Positions 1-11,500 of a stretch of 28,133 nt of DNA are shown here, piece after piece. The stretch comes from Protostelium mycophagum. Its lineage: Eukaryota; Evosea; Variosea; Protosteliida; Protosteliaceae. Within the stretch, counting starts at the first letter, position 1. Every line of letters begins with the position of its first letter. Location of the stretch: the NCBI GenBank assembly GCA_002081555.1, contig MZNV01002174.1:1-28133 (forward strand), given 5' to 3'. Made by a program: the position numbers and the translations under genes. The notes under the pieces are model-generated. The model was not told the DNA's origin and ran no database searches. It saw nothing but the letters and a program-made list of their open reading frames with translations.

Positions 1-162
1 CATGTATCTGACACGTGTAGTAAGATCTGAGAAATTTCACTGAAAACTCATACTTGCAAGCAGATTTATAAGCATAATACTGCTTCTACAAAAACATCTA
101 GACACTTTTGGAAGCCACTGTATCTCTCTCATTCTAATTATATTCCAGATCTTGGGTCCATA

Positions 163-288
163 TTGAGCGATTTGCAAACTCTTTGGAAAAGACTTACAAA
201 TTTTTTTTCTGTGAGTGGTCCAAGTTATTTTGAGTATCTCACCCTTGTATCCCTTGTTTTTCAGAAATTGCCGTAAAGACAAGACAAA
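163..288 (+). repeat. Left terminal inverted repeat of the transposon
   Basis: The outer edge starts TTGAGCGATTTGCAAACTC and the inner edge reaches TAAAGACAAGAC. It pairs with 2808-2956 in inverted orientation with substitutions and a roughly 20-bp length difference. A leftward open frame at 37-282 crosses it, but this is only the frame of the repeat. Confidence 0.75.
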
Positions 289-326
289 CCAAATAAAAAT
301 ATGGATATCTACAACAAATACATTAT

Positions 327-1146
327 TTATTGCTGGTTGGCAAGCAGTCTTTCCAAGAATTCCCTGTCCTCTCCATCTGCATCAATCATCAATCTTCTCC
401 TCTTCATTTGTTGGTAGGTCCTCTCTTCAGATAAGGACTTGATCTGTTCTTTTATGAGAGTTTTTTCAAGGTCTAAATGCTCGATTATCAGGTCTTTGGT
501 CCTCTTCAGATCACCTCTCAATTCGGTGATAATTGAGGCTGATTGTTGAAAACATTGTGCCGCGTCCCAGAAGATCTCAACAAAGAGTTCCCATTCTTCT
601 TGTTGTGCCTCTCCATGTTGAATCTTCATGCTCTCTTTTGCTTTCTTAGCTTGCCTTCTCTTCTGTCCCTCATCCACCATCTCATTTTGAATCCTCTCTT
701 TGGTTGTAGTTGTGCCAGGAACGTCTGTTGATTTTGGTGATTCCATTTCAGCAATGCAAGAGATATAAGATTGCATCTCTTTGTAATTGCATTGATCCTG
801 ATCAGTTTCAAAATATGCTGAGAATGTAGAAAATACCTGTGCAATCTTGATGGCACGTGCATTTACCCACGCAGGATCTGATTTTTTTAAGCTGGGAGAT
901 CTCTTCTGCCATACATTCTTCAAAGATTGAGTCCTCTGTGATGACATCATCAAAGTTTGGTGGTGGTAAAAGTGGGCCATCAGATGGCACTAGAGGAAGG
1001 TCTGCAGGTGTTGACAATACTGAGGTTAGTTCAATAATGTTGGCGGGTGTGTGAGCTCCAGCAGAAGATGTGTTCTCAGTTTGATGAGGGGAGATAGCAG
1101 TTGGTGTAGCTTTCTTCTTATTTAGTGAACCTTTTGGACGTCCCAT
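327..1146 (-). pseudogene. AT-hook protein of the transposon, one-base frameshift
   Basis: The protein starts MGRPKGSLNKKK, and GRPKG is an AT-hook core that binds the minor groove of AT-rich DNA. A Pro/Thr/Ser-rich stretch follows, then an acidic and basic helical C-terminal half rich in Lys, Glu and Gln that ends LERLLANQQ. The reading frame changes inside a run of seven T (882-888 on the plus strand). The upstream frame reads EEISQLKKIRS and then leaves sense, while with one base fewer it continues SDPAWVNARAIK and stays open to the stop at 327. It is transcribed away from the transposase and would supply the accessory DNA-binding role that Myb/SANT-type proteins play in other Harbinger elements; that role is inference. 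The frameshift could be a true mutation or a homopolymer sequencing error. Confidence 0.6.
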
Positions 1147-1242
1147 GTTCTTTTGGTTTGAGATGTTGAGGTGATGTGTTGTAAAAAGTGAGTTGTATAC
1201 CAAAGTGCACTTCTGGCATCACAACATCAATTACGTCACATC

Positions 1243-2769
1243 ATGAGACCACCACTTCAACTGCTGATCACCAAATATCAACAACTACAGAGAGCAGTTA
1301 CATATATTCTCCGTTTAATCACAATGGTCTCTCGTATCATGCATCAGCTTGCTGCTGACCGTCATCTTCGACACCACCGTGAACTGTGGCCAAAGTATCA
1401 TGCTTGGGTTAAACTCATCAAGCGTATGACAACCCAGACAAAGACATATCACCTCACACGAGAGAAACAACACAAGACAAAAAGAGACGTCATCATTGGC
1501 CTCCGCAATTGTGATGCAGATTGGTACAACGAGCATGGGATTTTTGAAGATGATTTTGTTTCATTATACAACAAAATTCAACACAAAATTATCCAACCAA
1601 GATGTGAGTTACATACCATCTATTATTCAAATTTTATAATTTTCTCAGGTATGCCGTCAGGATACACACTCACATCATCTCGGAAGGTTCTTACATCCAA
1701 GACATTTCTGCATCCAATGTCGCGCCTTGCTCTGGTGTTCCGCTGGCTTCGACAAAGACCATCTCCTTCAGCTCTTGGGCGTGAATTTCAGGTCGATGCA
1801 GATACAGTCCGACGAGATCTTTTCCACATCATTCCTATTTTGTTTTGTCACATGGATGTGATTAAATGGCCATCCTCACCTCTTTTGAAATCATGGTGTG
1901 GCACAATTGGTATGAAAAAATCTCCATCTCTAATTCTTAATCATTTAGGTGCAATTGACTGCACAAGCCATTTTCTAAATGCGTCCATCCAATGTGGCAC
2001 AATTGGTATGAAAAAATCTCCATCTCTAATTCTTAATCATTTAGGTGCAATTGACTGCACAAGCCATTTTCGATATCGTGTCCATCCAGGGCAGGCACTC
2101 TTCTACCGTGGTGATAAACATGCTCATTTCTTGTGGCACAATTGGTATGAAAAAATCTCCATCTCTAATTCTTACTGATACAGGTGCAATTGACTGCACC
2201 AGTCATTTTCGAAATCGCATCCATCCAGGGCAGGCACTCTTCTATCGTGGTGATAAGCATGCACATTTTTACACAGCTCAGGTAATCTGATTTTTTATGA
2301 ACATACAAAGACTTACAGTATAAAGGTGCTGATCTCCTATGATTCTGAGATACTCAGTGTTAAATTAGCATATGGGCACAATAATGACTCCGGCTTTTAC
2401 CAAATTACCAAAACTGGTGATCAACTGATTGCTCAATCACTGTCTCTGTCAGCAGATGGTGGATGTAAAGGACAAGTCCAACTTCTTACCCCGGATCCAA
2501 CACGCCCAAACTACAACAACCAGCTTGCAGCCAATTGCGCCATTGTGGAAGTAGTCAACTCTTTTGTAAAGAGTTGGAGGTCTGCAGAGTACAAATGGAC
2601 AATGGGACCAGAGCTGCAGGAGATTACATTGATGGTGATCTACCAATTAGTCGCACATCACCTTCAACAATGGCCAATAGATTGGCCTGTTACAAATCCA
2701 GATGGTCCACGAGCGGTTGCAGATCGGGTCGCGAAGCAAATGATGAGCCCAGATCGCACAGAAAAATAA
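1243..2769 (+). pseudogene. Harbinger-type DDE transposase, broken by tandem duplication
   Basis: The product resembles DDE_Tnp_4 (HARBI1-type) nucleases. An N-terminal helical part is followed by the first catalytic Asp in GAIDCTSHF, then RIHPGQALFYRGDKHAHF, then the second Asp in GHNNDSGFYQ, SADGGCKGQVQLLTP, and the Glu in AIVEVVNSFVKSW. Two introns are likely: 1604-1648 (GTGAGT to CTCAG) and 2281-2324. The first-Asp segment occurs three times (from 1897, 1993 and 2132). The first added unit is 96 bp and keeps frame; the second is 139 bp and shifts it, so the reading frame runs into a stop near 2178. The real start may be the ATG at 1243 or at 1324. No intact transposase can be read through this copy. 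Confidence 0.75.
1897..2240 (+). repeat. Three tandem copies of the transposase catalytic segment
   Basis: Each copy begins TGTGGCACAATTGGTATG. Copy starts are 1897, 1993 and 2132, giving units of 96 and 139 bp. Copies one and two are nearly identical over their shared length (both read ATTCTTAATCATTTAGG). Copy three reads ATTCTTACTGATACAGG and is closest to what an undamaged gene should carry. The 139-bp step is not a multiple of three. Confidence 0.9.
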
Positions 2770-2807
2770 TAAATACTCATTGTAGATTCATATTTATATT
2801 CCTCCGG

Positions 2808-2956
2808 TCTTGTCTTTGCGGTGACTTTCAAAAAACAAGGGATACTTGTGTGGGATACTCAAAATTATATGGTTGTGGATGACTTTTGACATCCACAGAA
2901 AACTGGCGTAAATTTGGTCTTTTATGCCAATTCCAAAGAGTTTGCGAATCGCTCAA
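2808..2956 (-). repeat. Right terminal inverted repeat of the transposon
   Basis: It begins GTCTTGTCTTTGCGGTGAC and ends CAAAGAGTTTGCGAATCGCTCAA-like, the mirror of the left end. It follows the transposase stop codon by about 40 bp, which fits a compact element. Confidence 0.75.
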
Positions 2957-3069
2957 TAGGAACAACGCTCCCGCGAGAGTTAGGGCAGTTTAAAGTGCTT
3001 TCGCTTTACAGCTACATCGGTAATAAATAAATTGTTATTCAGGAAGACGGAGCTATCACACACGATCAC

Positions 3070-4991
3070 ATGTCTACTTCTGCATTCTTACATTCGTTGA
3101 TTCATGATCTCCCGACACAAACATCCCAACAATTTCCTGCAAGAAAGAAGATCGGCAGAGCGAGTGTGGCCCTTCTTCTCCGTTTAGCTCCAAAGGTCTG
3201 ACCTCTGAGATGATCAGCGTTATGACACTTGCAGGAATTAGAGGAGGAAGATTATGTGATATGTGACGCGGAATGTAAAGGCAATATCCACACAAAAGTT
3301 TGTCTCCATCGGTTTCTCTCCAGTAAGTGTGATTCATCATTTCTGGTTGACGAACCTACAGATCCACGTGTTCAGAAGAGTAAAAACGAGATGGAGATAT
3401 TTTATATCAAAAGGGCAATACACAAGAGAGGTACTTTTACAGATGGGATCAAGAATTTTCACATGAGTGGATTCTGATATCACATGTACAATCACATAAA
3501 AATGTCTAAAAAAGAAAAACTGTCGATCACATTCTTGAAATTGATCTATAAGTAGATCCTTGGAGCGGACACGTGGCGTTCCCGGGTGGACATAGAGAGG
3601 AAGGTGACGTCACAGGGAAAAGAACAGCAGAGAGGGAGACGCATGAAGAGGTGACTTCGATTGTTCTGACCAAAAGAATTATTTTTGTAGACTGAAATAT
3701 GGTTTTATTTGATATTTTAAAAAATCAACAAGAGAATTTATTCTACCAAAGAATGACCAAAAGTATTTGGAATTATTTCTACACCGTTGTAGACGCACAA
3801 GATAACCATATGTCAGGTCGGTCTTGATATAACCGGCAAAGAGTGGGCATTTTTGTTTCAATTGAACGATAGACTTGCAGGAAGAAGTAAAGTCGTCTCA
3901 ACATATGGTAAGTGGAGTTGCATCAGAATGAAAACTTCTATTTTTAGATCAAATGTAAAATCCTACAATATTTATTGTGATTTATGGATTCGCGCGAATA
4001 CCAAACATACACACAAAAACCATTTAAATAATTCATTTTTAAATATAAACACACTTTACATTTCAGTTTCATTTGATTTTGAGATGTCTCAAAAGATGTC
4101 ACGGGTATAATCAATTGAGCCCGTGATGCGCCGCAAAGATCATCTGCCGATCTTATCCACGGTACAAAATCTTTTGCAGATTTATTGTTTGTCACATCTC
4201 CGAATCAAGCATCTACAACGATGTAGATCCGAAACTCTTCTGCTTTCATTCGGGTCTTATTACGATATCTTACCGACAATAGTATTTCTACAACTAGAGA
4301 ATAAGACCCCAAAACTGCGGCTTCAAGAATCTGAGGTGTTCCCCCACTTCTTTTCTGATTTTCTGACTCGAATAGGTCGCTGGAGCCCGCTGGGTCCCCG
4401 TCTCATTATTTCTGGACAATCGCAATGACGTCATCATTCGTAATCATCTTCTTCCCAACAATTTCCTTCCTCTTTGGCTGTCCAAAAAATTGAGACTCGA
4501 CAACATCATCTTTCCATCCGTCATGTTACCTCGTCAAGTAGAGGCTCAACTTCCTGATGATGATCTTTTAGAGTTCATGCTATGGGGTTTGACCTTTGAC
4601 ATGACATGCGAATTGTTCAGAAGGGTAAATTTATTTTATGTATTTCCATTCAACAGAATGTTTCTTTGAGGAAATCGCGTTCAAATTCTGGCGGGTGGAT
4701 CGACTTTTCAAATTTTGAATCTCTCACACGATGCAGACCGTAAAGAGGAAGAGGCTGAATTTCCCTTGGATAAGATCTGGCTTCTTTCCTTATGACATCT
4801 CACTCATGATCTCCCAACAGATCATCGAGATTACCAACAGGAGAGGCGCACAGATCACAAAAAACTTTGGATACCACCTCCATGTGCCACTTTTCCCCAC
4901 CATCATCTATTTGTCCATACTTCTCTCCATCATTTGGGTCATCGTGACCTCCATCGTGTTGTTCATCGCGGTTGGAAAGATGCTAAGATAA
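3070..4991 (+). CDS. Nudix hydrolase (CoA diphosphatase-like) with C-terminal membrane helix
   Basis: Seven exons can be joined: 3070-3195, 3235-3430, 3556-3650, 3817-3907, 4283-4335, 4376-4624 and 4737-4991, giving about 340-355 residues. Motifs appear in family order: RASVALLLRLAP, the beta strand EIFYIKRAIHKR, DPWSGHVAFPGG, then the Nudix helix ending RETHEEVG, the core of the Nudix box that binds the catalytic metal. VFLQLENKTP, ARWVPVSLF and LLEFMLWGLTFDM follow, the last typical of NUDT7/8-type proteins that split nucleoside diphosphate linkages such as that in coenzyme A. The last exon adds PTIIYLSILLSIIWVIVTSI, one membrane helix next to the C terminus, so the enzyme is probably tail-anchored. 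A 39-nt segment of exon 2 beginning GTAAGTGTG may also be spliced out without changing frame. The catalytic family is firm; the substrate is not. Confidence 0.85.
3908..4282 (+). other. Unusually long intron of the Nudix gene
   Basis: At about 375 nt this is several times the usual intron length here. It starts GTAAGTGG and ends CCGACAATAG. It is AT-rich in its first half, holds an inverted pair CACGGG/CCCGTG around 4100-4130, and contains the recurrent CATCTACAACG motif near 4210. Open frames inside it are not continuous with the enzyme. Confidence 0.6.
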
Positions 4992-5596
4992 ACAATACCA
5001 GAATAAGTTGTGACTAAGCACGAATTCATCGCAATCATTGCAATATTGCCATCATCGCAATCATCGCAGTGTGTTCGTAACCGCGAATGTCAATGATCTC
5101 AGTATCTCATCTCCTTCTTTTCTTTGCAAGATTTCAGCCCCTTCATTGTGTCCATGTCTCATGATGGTCATCACTTGATTCATTGCCTTCTTATCACAAA
5201 CCATGGGCTCATCTCTATGCTCTTTTCCTTCTTCCTCAGAAAAAATTGAAAACTTTGTTCAATAATAAAAGAAAATCTGTGATGGTACAATTTATTTTTT
5301 AATTAATTTACACGGTATGTTGATTCTTTCAGAAAGATATTGCGCTCTGCCTTATTCTGAGAGAGGCATCTGCAAAAAATTCAGGGTCCATCCTTGATAT
5401 CGAAGATTTTGATATTATCCACGGTAAGATTACCGCTCGATGTTTTTTGCACCTCCAACAATGCGTTGGGCTGTCAGTTTGGAATAAAACACTCAAATTC
5501 TGACCAAATCTTGAAAACTTTGGTGAAAGGATTGGCGAAAACTGCAGTTTTTGTTGGTTGGACGTATCCCGGCAATGCTGGGATTCAAAATTTGAA
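4992..5596. other. Convergent intergenic region, 3' flanks of Nudix and receptor kinase genes
   Basis: Two genes end towards each other here. The stretch holds short imperfect repeats of CATCGCAATCAT near 5020-5070 and an AATAAA-type sequence near 5264-5270 that could serve the Nudix transcript. An AT-rich segment lies around 5290-5310. I see no gene in it. Confidence 0.5.
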
Positions 5597-8500
5597 TTAA
5601 AGTCCAAAACGAAGCTCACCAAGCCGTTTTGCTTGGCCTTCCTCGAAGGGTGGCAAGTCCTCATAGTCCCTTGATTGTGGCGTGTGATTCTCCATCGCCG
5701 CCACGTCATCATAACCTGCCGGTACATCGGCCGGATCTGTCACCTGTCAGTCGGAACTACAATGAGGATAGATGAGCGTTCATCGAAATTTCCTCACAGT
5801 TGGGGCACAAGTCAAAGTTGCTGCCTTGTGAACTGATGACGTCACAGATCTTCTCAAAAGTCGGGCGGGCTTCGGGGTTGAATTGCCAGCACGCTGCGGA
5901 AATTATTTTTCTGACTTTAAAGATGTAGAACGAAATGTGATTATTTATTTTGGACTGACCACAATGCGTCAAATCTCAATAGCGAAAACGACTTACTCGT
6001 CATCAAAGAGGTGAGCCACACAGATGTACTATCAGGTATAGACAATCTCTGTCCTTCTGTGACCACGCACAAGGCCACTTCTAGTCCGGTTTTGCCTTCC
6101 CAAGGCTCTTTCAATGTAATGATCTCCCACACTACAACCCTGTAAGATGTTAATATTCTCGATTTCAACATTTTTAGATGAAAATATTGACTTGGAATGT
6201 TTTTCTTTCTAGATTTGTAAAATCAAAGTAATATTTCATTTTGATCTTTTCGCTGCTTGCGATTTCACTCGGAAAATGTTTCTTTTCGGTGATTAATCTA
6301 AATTTAAAATAAATAAATTTTCTTTTGAATTGCGCGGGAAAATCTACAATTTGAATAATTACCCGAATGAAAAACTATCCGTTGCCTTCGAATAATGCTG
6401 CTCTGCAATCGCTGTAACCTGTCAGAAGGTCTTTCAAGTCAAAAATATATTTCAAGTTGAAAAATAATAAATCCACCTTCTGGGGCCATCCACTTCAGAG
6501 GGCCTACTGTCGTTTGTGTAATACCGGGACTGTCATCAGATCCAGTGTGACGTGACATGCCAAAATCTGACACCTGAAAGAGATTTAATCTGATGAGATC
6601 TTGTCATTTGTTCATTATGGTTCTCACTTTTGCTTCGAGATGCTTTGAGAGTAAAATATTTCGTGCCGCAAGGTCTCTGTTGTTATTTTCAGAAAAAAAT
6701 AATGATGTTGGTATGTCAGTCAAAATATCTTTGAGAACTTTGTCATATTTACTAAATCAAAATATATTTAAATTTCTTTGGAGTCGATCATCCAGCGGAA
6801 ATTCAATTTTTAAATTCAAAACACCGCACCTGTGAACAACTCCCTCTTTGTGTAGATGGAACATGCCCAGCGCAATGTCTCTTATGAATTTAATCTTTCT
6901 ACCGTCCGATACTTCATACAAGTTGAGATAGCCTGAAGATATTAAAATCTATCCGAAATAATGTGGAAATAAATTTTTACTCAAGAGCGAGCCCCCTTCG
7001 CAGAATTCACTAGAAATGTGAGTTTTTGACAGGTGTCAATATCATGTTACTCACGTGATCTGAAATATGTCAAAAAAATTATATTTGCAATTTAAAAATT
7101 CAATGAAAAATTACCATGGACAGCGGTTCAGGTGGAAAGGTGATTCCAATACTTTAAATGTTAGTTTTGAATTAAAATTTAATTTGAATTAATTCATTCG
7201 ACTTATTCAACAAATGGAACTTACAACATGACGACATTCTATTTTAAGTCAGAATTTATTTATAATTATTTTTATTTTATAAAAAAACTTACTGGGTGAG
7301 AACGCAAGGTCTTCAGTATAGATATCTCACCCTGATGTCATATGTTAATTATAGATCTAAAAATAGAATCATATACTAACCATGAATTCGTTCAACTGCT
7401 TCTGGGTCACGTGCTCAGCTCTGATCTGAGATGTCTCAGTATGATGTCGTCCCAGATTCGTCTGAGCGGCAAAGCCGGTTTTTTGGTTGTTGTGTCTTGC
7501 ATAAACACAAATCAATTTTTGAAATCCATAATATAAACCTGTTTTACGGCGACAGAAAGGTTCCTCCAATCGGCCTTATAGACAATCCCAAATGCTCCAG
7601 AACCGACCTCAGTTATATTCTTCAACTCAGAGAAAGTCACCTGCCACTGTCAATTTCAAGATTCAAATCTCCCTTTTGCGCGGGAAAATGGGGAAAATAC
7701 TCACGATCGACTTCTTCGCCTCGCCCAGATTGATCTGTGAAATGTCTATCATTGACAGTTGTCTGTCATATAATGACATCCTGTCACGCTTGCGCTTGAA
7801 CGTGATCAAAATGACCACAATGATGGTGCTCAGAAGTGACGTGATTCCCAGGGATAAACCCACAATCAAGCCAACGGGGGTCTGCGGGTCTGAAGGTCTC
7901 GCGGTCTGAAACGACGAGGTATCATTCGAGACGATGCCAGAGTTCAGAACCTGATGCCGTCATGTTTCCCGCCAAAAAATTTAATTTGAACGGACCTTAT
8001 AATCTCCAATCTGCTTTGTGCTAGCCAATCTGTGCATGATCTGTGTGGATCTGATCGCGTCACCTTCGTTGATGCTGTCAGAAGGGGGTGGTCCGATGAG
8101 AAGATCTACGATGACGCTATCAATACGTCAGATATTTTGACACATGTCAAAGTAGATCTTGGGGAGGTGAAGAATCTAAAAATAGACTGACCTTCCCTCA
8201 CGGATGTTCGTCACAGTTATTCTACTCTTTGTTATATTAGAATAATCGGCGAGGATTGACAAGAACCGATCTATATTGAAAGATGACATGTTTGCATCCA
8301 ATCGGATCGATATGTTACTCAATACGAGCGGCTCCAACACTTGACACCTGTCAAAAACGTCAGATGTCAAAAATGTGTCAAACTAACCTCGCCCCACACA
8401 TGGTGTAAGACTGCCACGTGACAGGACAAGCAAATGAGTTTCCCGCCATATTGCATTGGACATCCTCTTCATATCTGCTGGAGGACGTGAAAGCTCCAGC

Positions 8501-11500
8501 ATCTATATTATCTGTGAAGTTGTTGTGGCTCAGATCGAAGATCCTCATTGATTGTAGAGGAGACAGGTCGGGTATGGCACCTTGGATGTTGTTGTAACTA
8601 ATGTTGAAGATCTGAGATGACGTCATCATGATGGATCTTCAAGAGGATGATGGTCATCATCAAAATAATGTCACATGTTTTATTTTGACATCAACTATAG
8701 TTGGCAAAGCCACAAGAACCAAAACTCGCTGTTGAGAGATCACCAAAATGATGATTACCATCAGGGATCTTGACGTAGAAAGTCCAGATAGATTCCCCGT
8801 GAAAGAGTTACTGCTGAGATCTACAACGCGCAATTTGTACTTCTGTGACAGGCTGGGCAATTCACCTATCAATCCGTCACTCAACAATAAATTCACATCA
8901 TCGTGGAATGAGATCACAAATACCTGTGAAGTTATTTCTACTCATGTTAAGGTAAGACACGGATGACAGCTGTTGAATCACTTGAGCTGTCCCGTTGAAT
9001 TTGTTATTGCTCAAATCAACCTGTTATTGTCAGCATATCTTGGATTATGATATCGTATCAAGATGTAGTTAACATAAATATGATATCTCAAAGTTATAAT
9101 GATTTCTCCTCACTGTAGATGGATCTGAAGACATGACGTCTACACCTCCAGACAATAGATTGTTCTGCAGCATCAATGACGTGATGGTGCGGATGTTGTA
9201 AATGCTCTCTGGAATATCTCCGTAGATCTGATTATTTGACAGATCTAAAGAGGATATCTTGGTTAATTCTCCGATCTGCTCCGGGATCTCCGCGGAGATC
9301 TCATTATGAGACAGATTGAGCGTCTGACGTCTTCAGATTCACCCAGAAAATGAGATATCATCACCTCGAGTTGAGACAATGTACAGATAAAAGAGATGTC
9401 CGTCGACGAGAAATCATTATGTGCTAAATTTAGAACAGTCAGGGCGTGGAGAGTCCCCAGAGAGGCGGGGATATTTCCGATCAAGTAATTATGGGACAAG
9501 TCAAGATATGTCAGCCTCAGCTGCGTCAGAGTTGCGGGCAGTACGCCACTCAGTGAATTTCCAGACAAGCTGAGCTTCTGCAGAAGGGGTGTCCTGATGT
9601 TTTCAACAATTGTGGGATGACTTGATGACTTGAAAATCACAAACCTGTTTATGTTGAATACACTCGTTAATACAGATAATCCTAGCTGGTTGTTGTCTAT
9701 AACGCATTCCTTCAAGGACAGCCATCCTTCTGTTGGGTTTCTCGTAGTCAGGGGCTGTATTTACATCACCATCTGACAGAAATACCGCGAAATCACTTTT
9801 TTAAATTTCAAATCCTCACCAGCGAGTCCGAAAAATCGTTGTAGGAGGCGTCCAGCTCTACTAATGACAGAGGTAAGTATGTAAAAATGGTCCCGGTGAA
9901 TTGATTATGGGATACGTTCAGATAAATCAATTTGGCATTCCTGTCAAGGTTTCCATCAGAGAAAAGATCTCCCAAAAATAGATTATGTGACAGGTCGAGC
10001 TGTCACATGTCAATTCTGTTTTTGTGAAAATTCGAGGAGAATTCAATTTACGTACAGAAACGAGTTCCAACTGATCCTTCAAGAAGGATAAACTTCCGGA
10101 GAAACTATTATGGTTTATATGTAAAATCATGATTTGGCTATGCAGCTTTGGAAATTCACCATCAAAATTGTTTTTTGATAAGTACAATCTTCTCACTGCT
10201 TTTTGTCAGGAATATTTGACACGTATGTAACCGTAAGTTCACGGTATGTTTACGTGATAATAACACTCACACAGAGGACAGTCGATGAGGTTCGATGAGA
10301 CACTACCAGAGAGTGTGTTTTGGTTTAAATCGATTTCTTCTAAAGCATCTGTACCATTGCAGATATTCGGAATTCGTCCATAGAAGTTATTGTCACTCAG
10401 TTTCACGCTCATAAGTAACCTTTTTTCGTGAAAAATTTCTGGAATCTGATGCCACGTCATCAGTCGTCATCATGAAGAGTTGGGATGTGTGCATGATTTT
10501 AGCTTGTCTAAAATTCTTCTTGCGGCAAAGTCGCAAAGGCCTCTTCGCGGTAGTTACCGTGACTGCATGAATAATCATGACATCTCACATCTCCCTCCAA
10601 GAAATTATGTGACAGATCTAATATCTTCAGAGATCGGAGTTCCGCAAAACTGTTTGGTATTTGCCCAGACAACATGTTCTTAGACAACAGTAAACTCTCC
10701 ATGGTGACAGGCATGTCAGGAATGGAGCCTTGCAATCTATTATAACTCAAGGACAAGTATTTGATCTGTATGTGGTCAAAACAATATAATAATACCGCGT
10801 GGAAATGACAATAATATAATTTGAATATTGCAGAGTTGGTCAGATTCCCCGTACCACATTAAAAGTCTCGGTAATTAACGTGATCATTACCGAGAAGTGG
10901 GGGTAAAATTATTCCGGAATCTTTCGTGGAAATAAAACATTCGAATAAAACTCACAATGGTCTCGTTTAGATTTGGGATCTGTCCGGTCAGTAGATTAGC
11001 AGAATAATCTACAGATCTCAAATTGCTGTTGTAGATGCTTGGCATGACAGGATCTCCAGATAAGAGATTGTTCTGCAGACCTGAGATCGTCAATGCGGTA
11101 ACTACCGTGAAAATCACGTACTCAGTGTCGCCACACAGGGGAAATCGACCAGACATTGAGGTATCTACAACGGTCAGAAATTTTCTGGCTTATAAAAATG
11201 ACAGATATCTGACAGTACATACACTTCCTGTCAATCTGTTGTTTGATAGATTGATAGTGGAGATCGACTGGATGGCTGTCCACTCTGGTATCTCACCACT
11301 TAACAAATTATTGTCCAGCTCCAAATACATTATGCTGTGAGGTAGATCTTGTGGCAGATCTCCAGATAACCGATTACCACTAAGATCGAGCTATCAATTA
11401 TTAGATGTTTTGAATTGTTGTAGAGGCAAATGGTTAAGATCCATTTGTGATCATTCACCAAGAACAAGAAGTATAATCGCAACAAAAATAAATAATATTT

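Larger units (their letters stand above)
163..2956. mobile_element. PIF/Harbinger-like DNA transposon, decayed
   Basis: Two divergent genes (an AT-hook protein leftward and a DDE transposase rightward) lie between imperfect inverted ends. The left end (163-288), read in reverse complement, matches the right end (2808-2956) through blocks such as TCTTGTCTTT, AAACAAGGGATAC, GATACTCAAAAT, CCACAGAAAA and CCAAAGAGTTTGC, ending in CGCTCAA on both sides. A TA dinucleotide flanks each end (161-162 and 2957-2958). Two-gene organisation with a DDE_Tnp_4 transposase and a small DNA-binding partner is known for PIF/Harbinger elements, but those usually duplicate a 3-bp TWA target, so the TA is either coincidence or a related TA-using group. 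Both genes are damaged, so the copy is probably immobile by itself. Confidence 0.75.

Noticed and set aside
37-282. Minus-strand open frame of 81 codons at the left edge
   Set aside because: It runs through the left terminal inverted repeat and unrelated flank; no domain, and the mirrored repeat at 2808-2956 has no matching frame.
4123-4428. Plus-strand open frame of about 100 codons
   Set aside because: It mixes intron sequence with two real Nudix exons; splicing at 4282/4283 and 4335/4376 gives the family-conserved sequence.
5020-5075. Repeats of CATCGCAATCAT after the Nudix gene
   Set aside because: Imperfect and too few to be more than simple sequence in a 3' flank.
5329-5727. Minus-strand open frame of 132 codons
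   Set aside because: It overlaps the last receptor kinase exon in another frame; the frame ending LRFGL and stopping at 5597 continues the kinase tail and fits the splice site.
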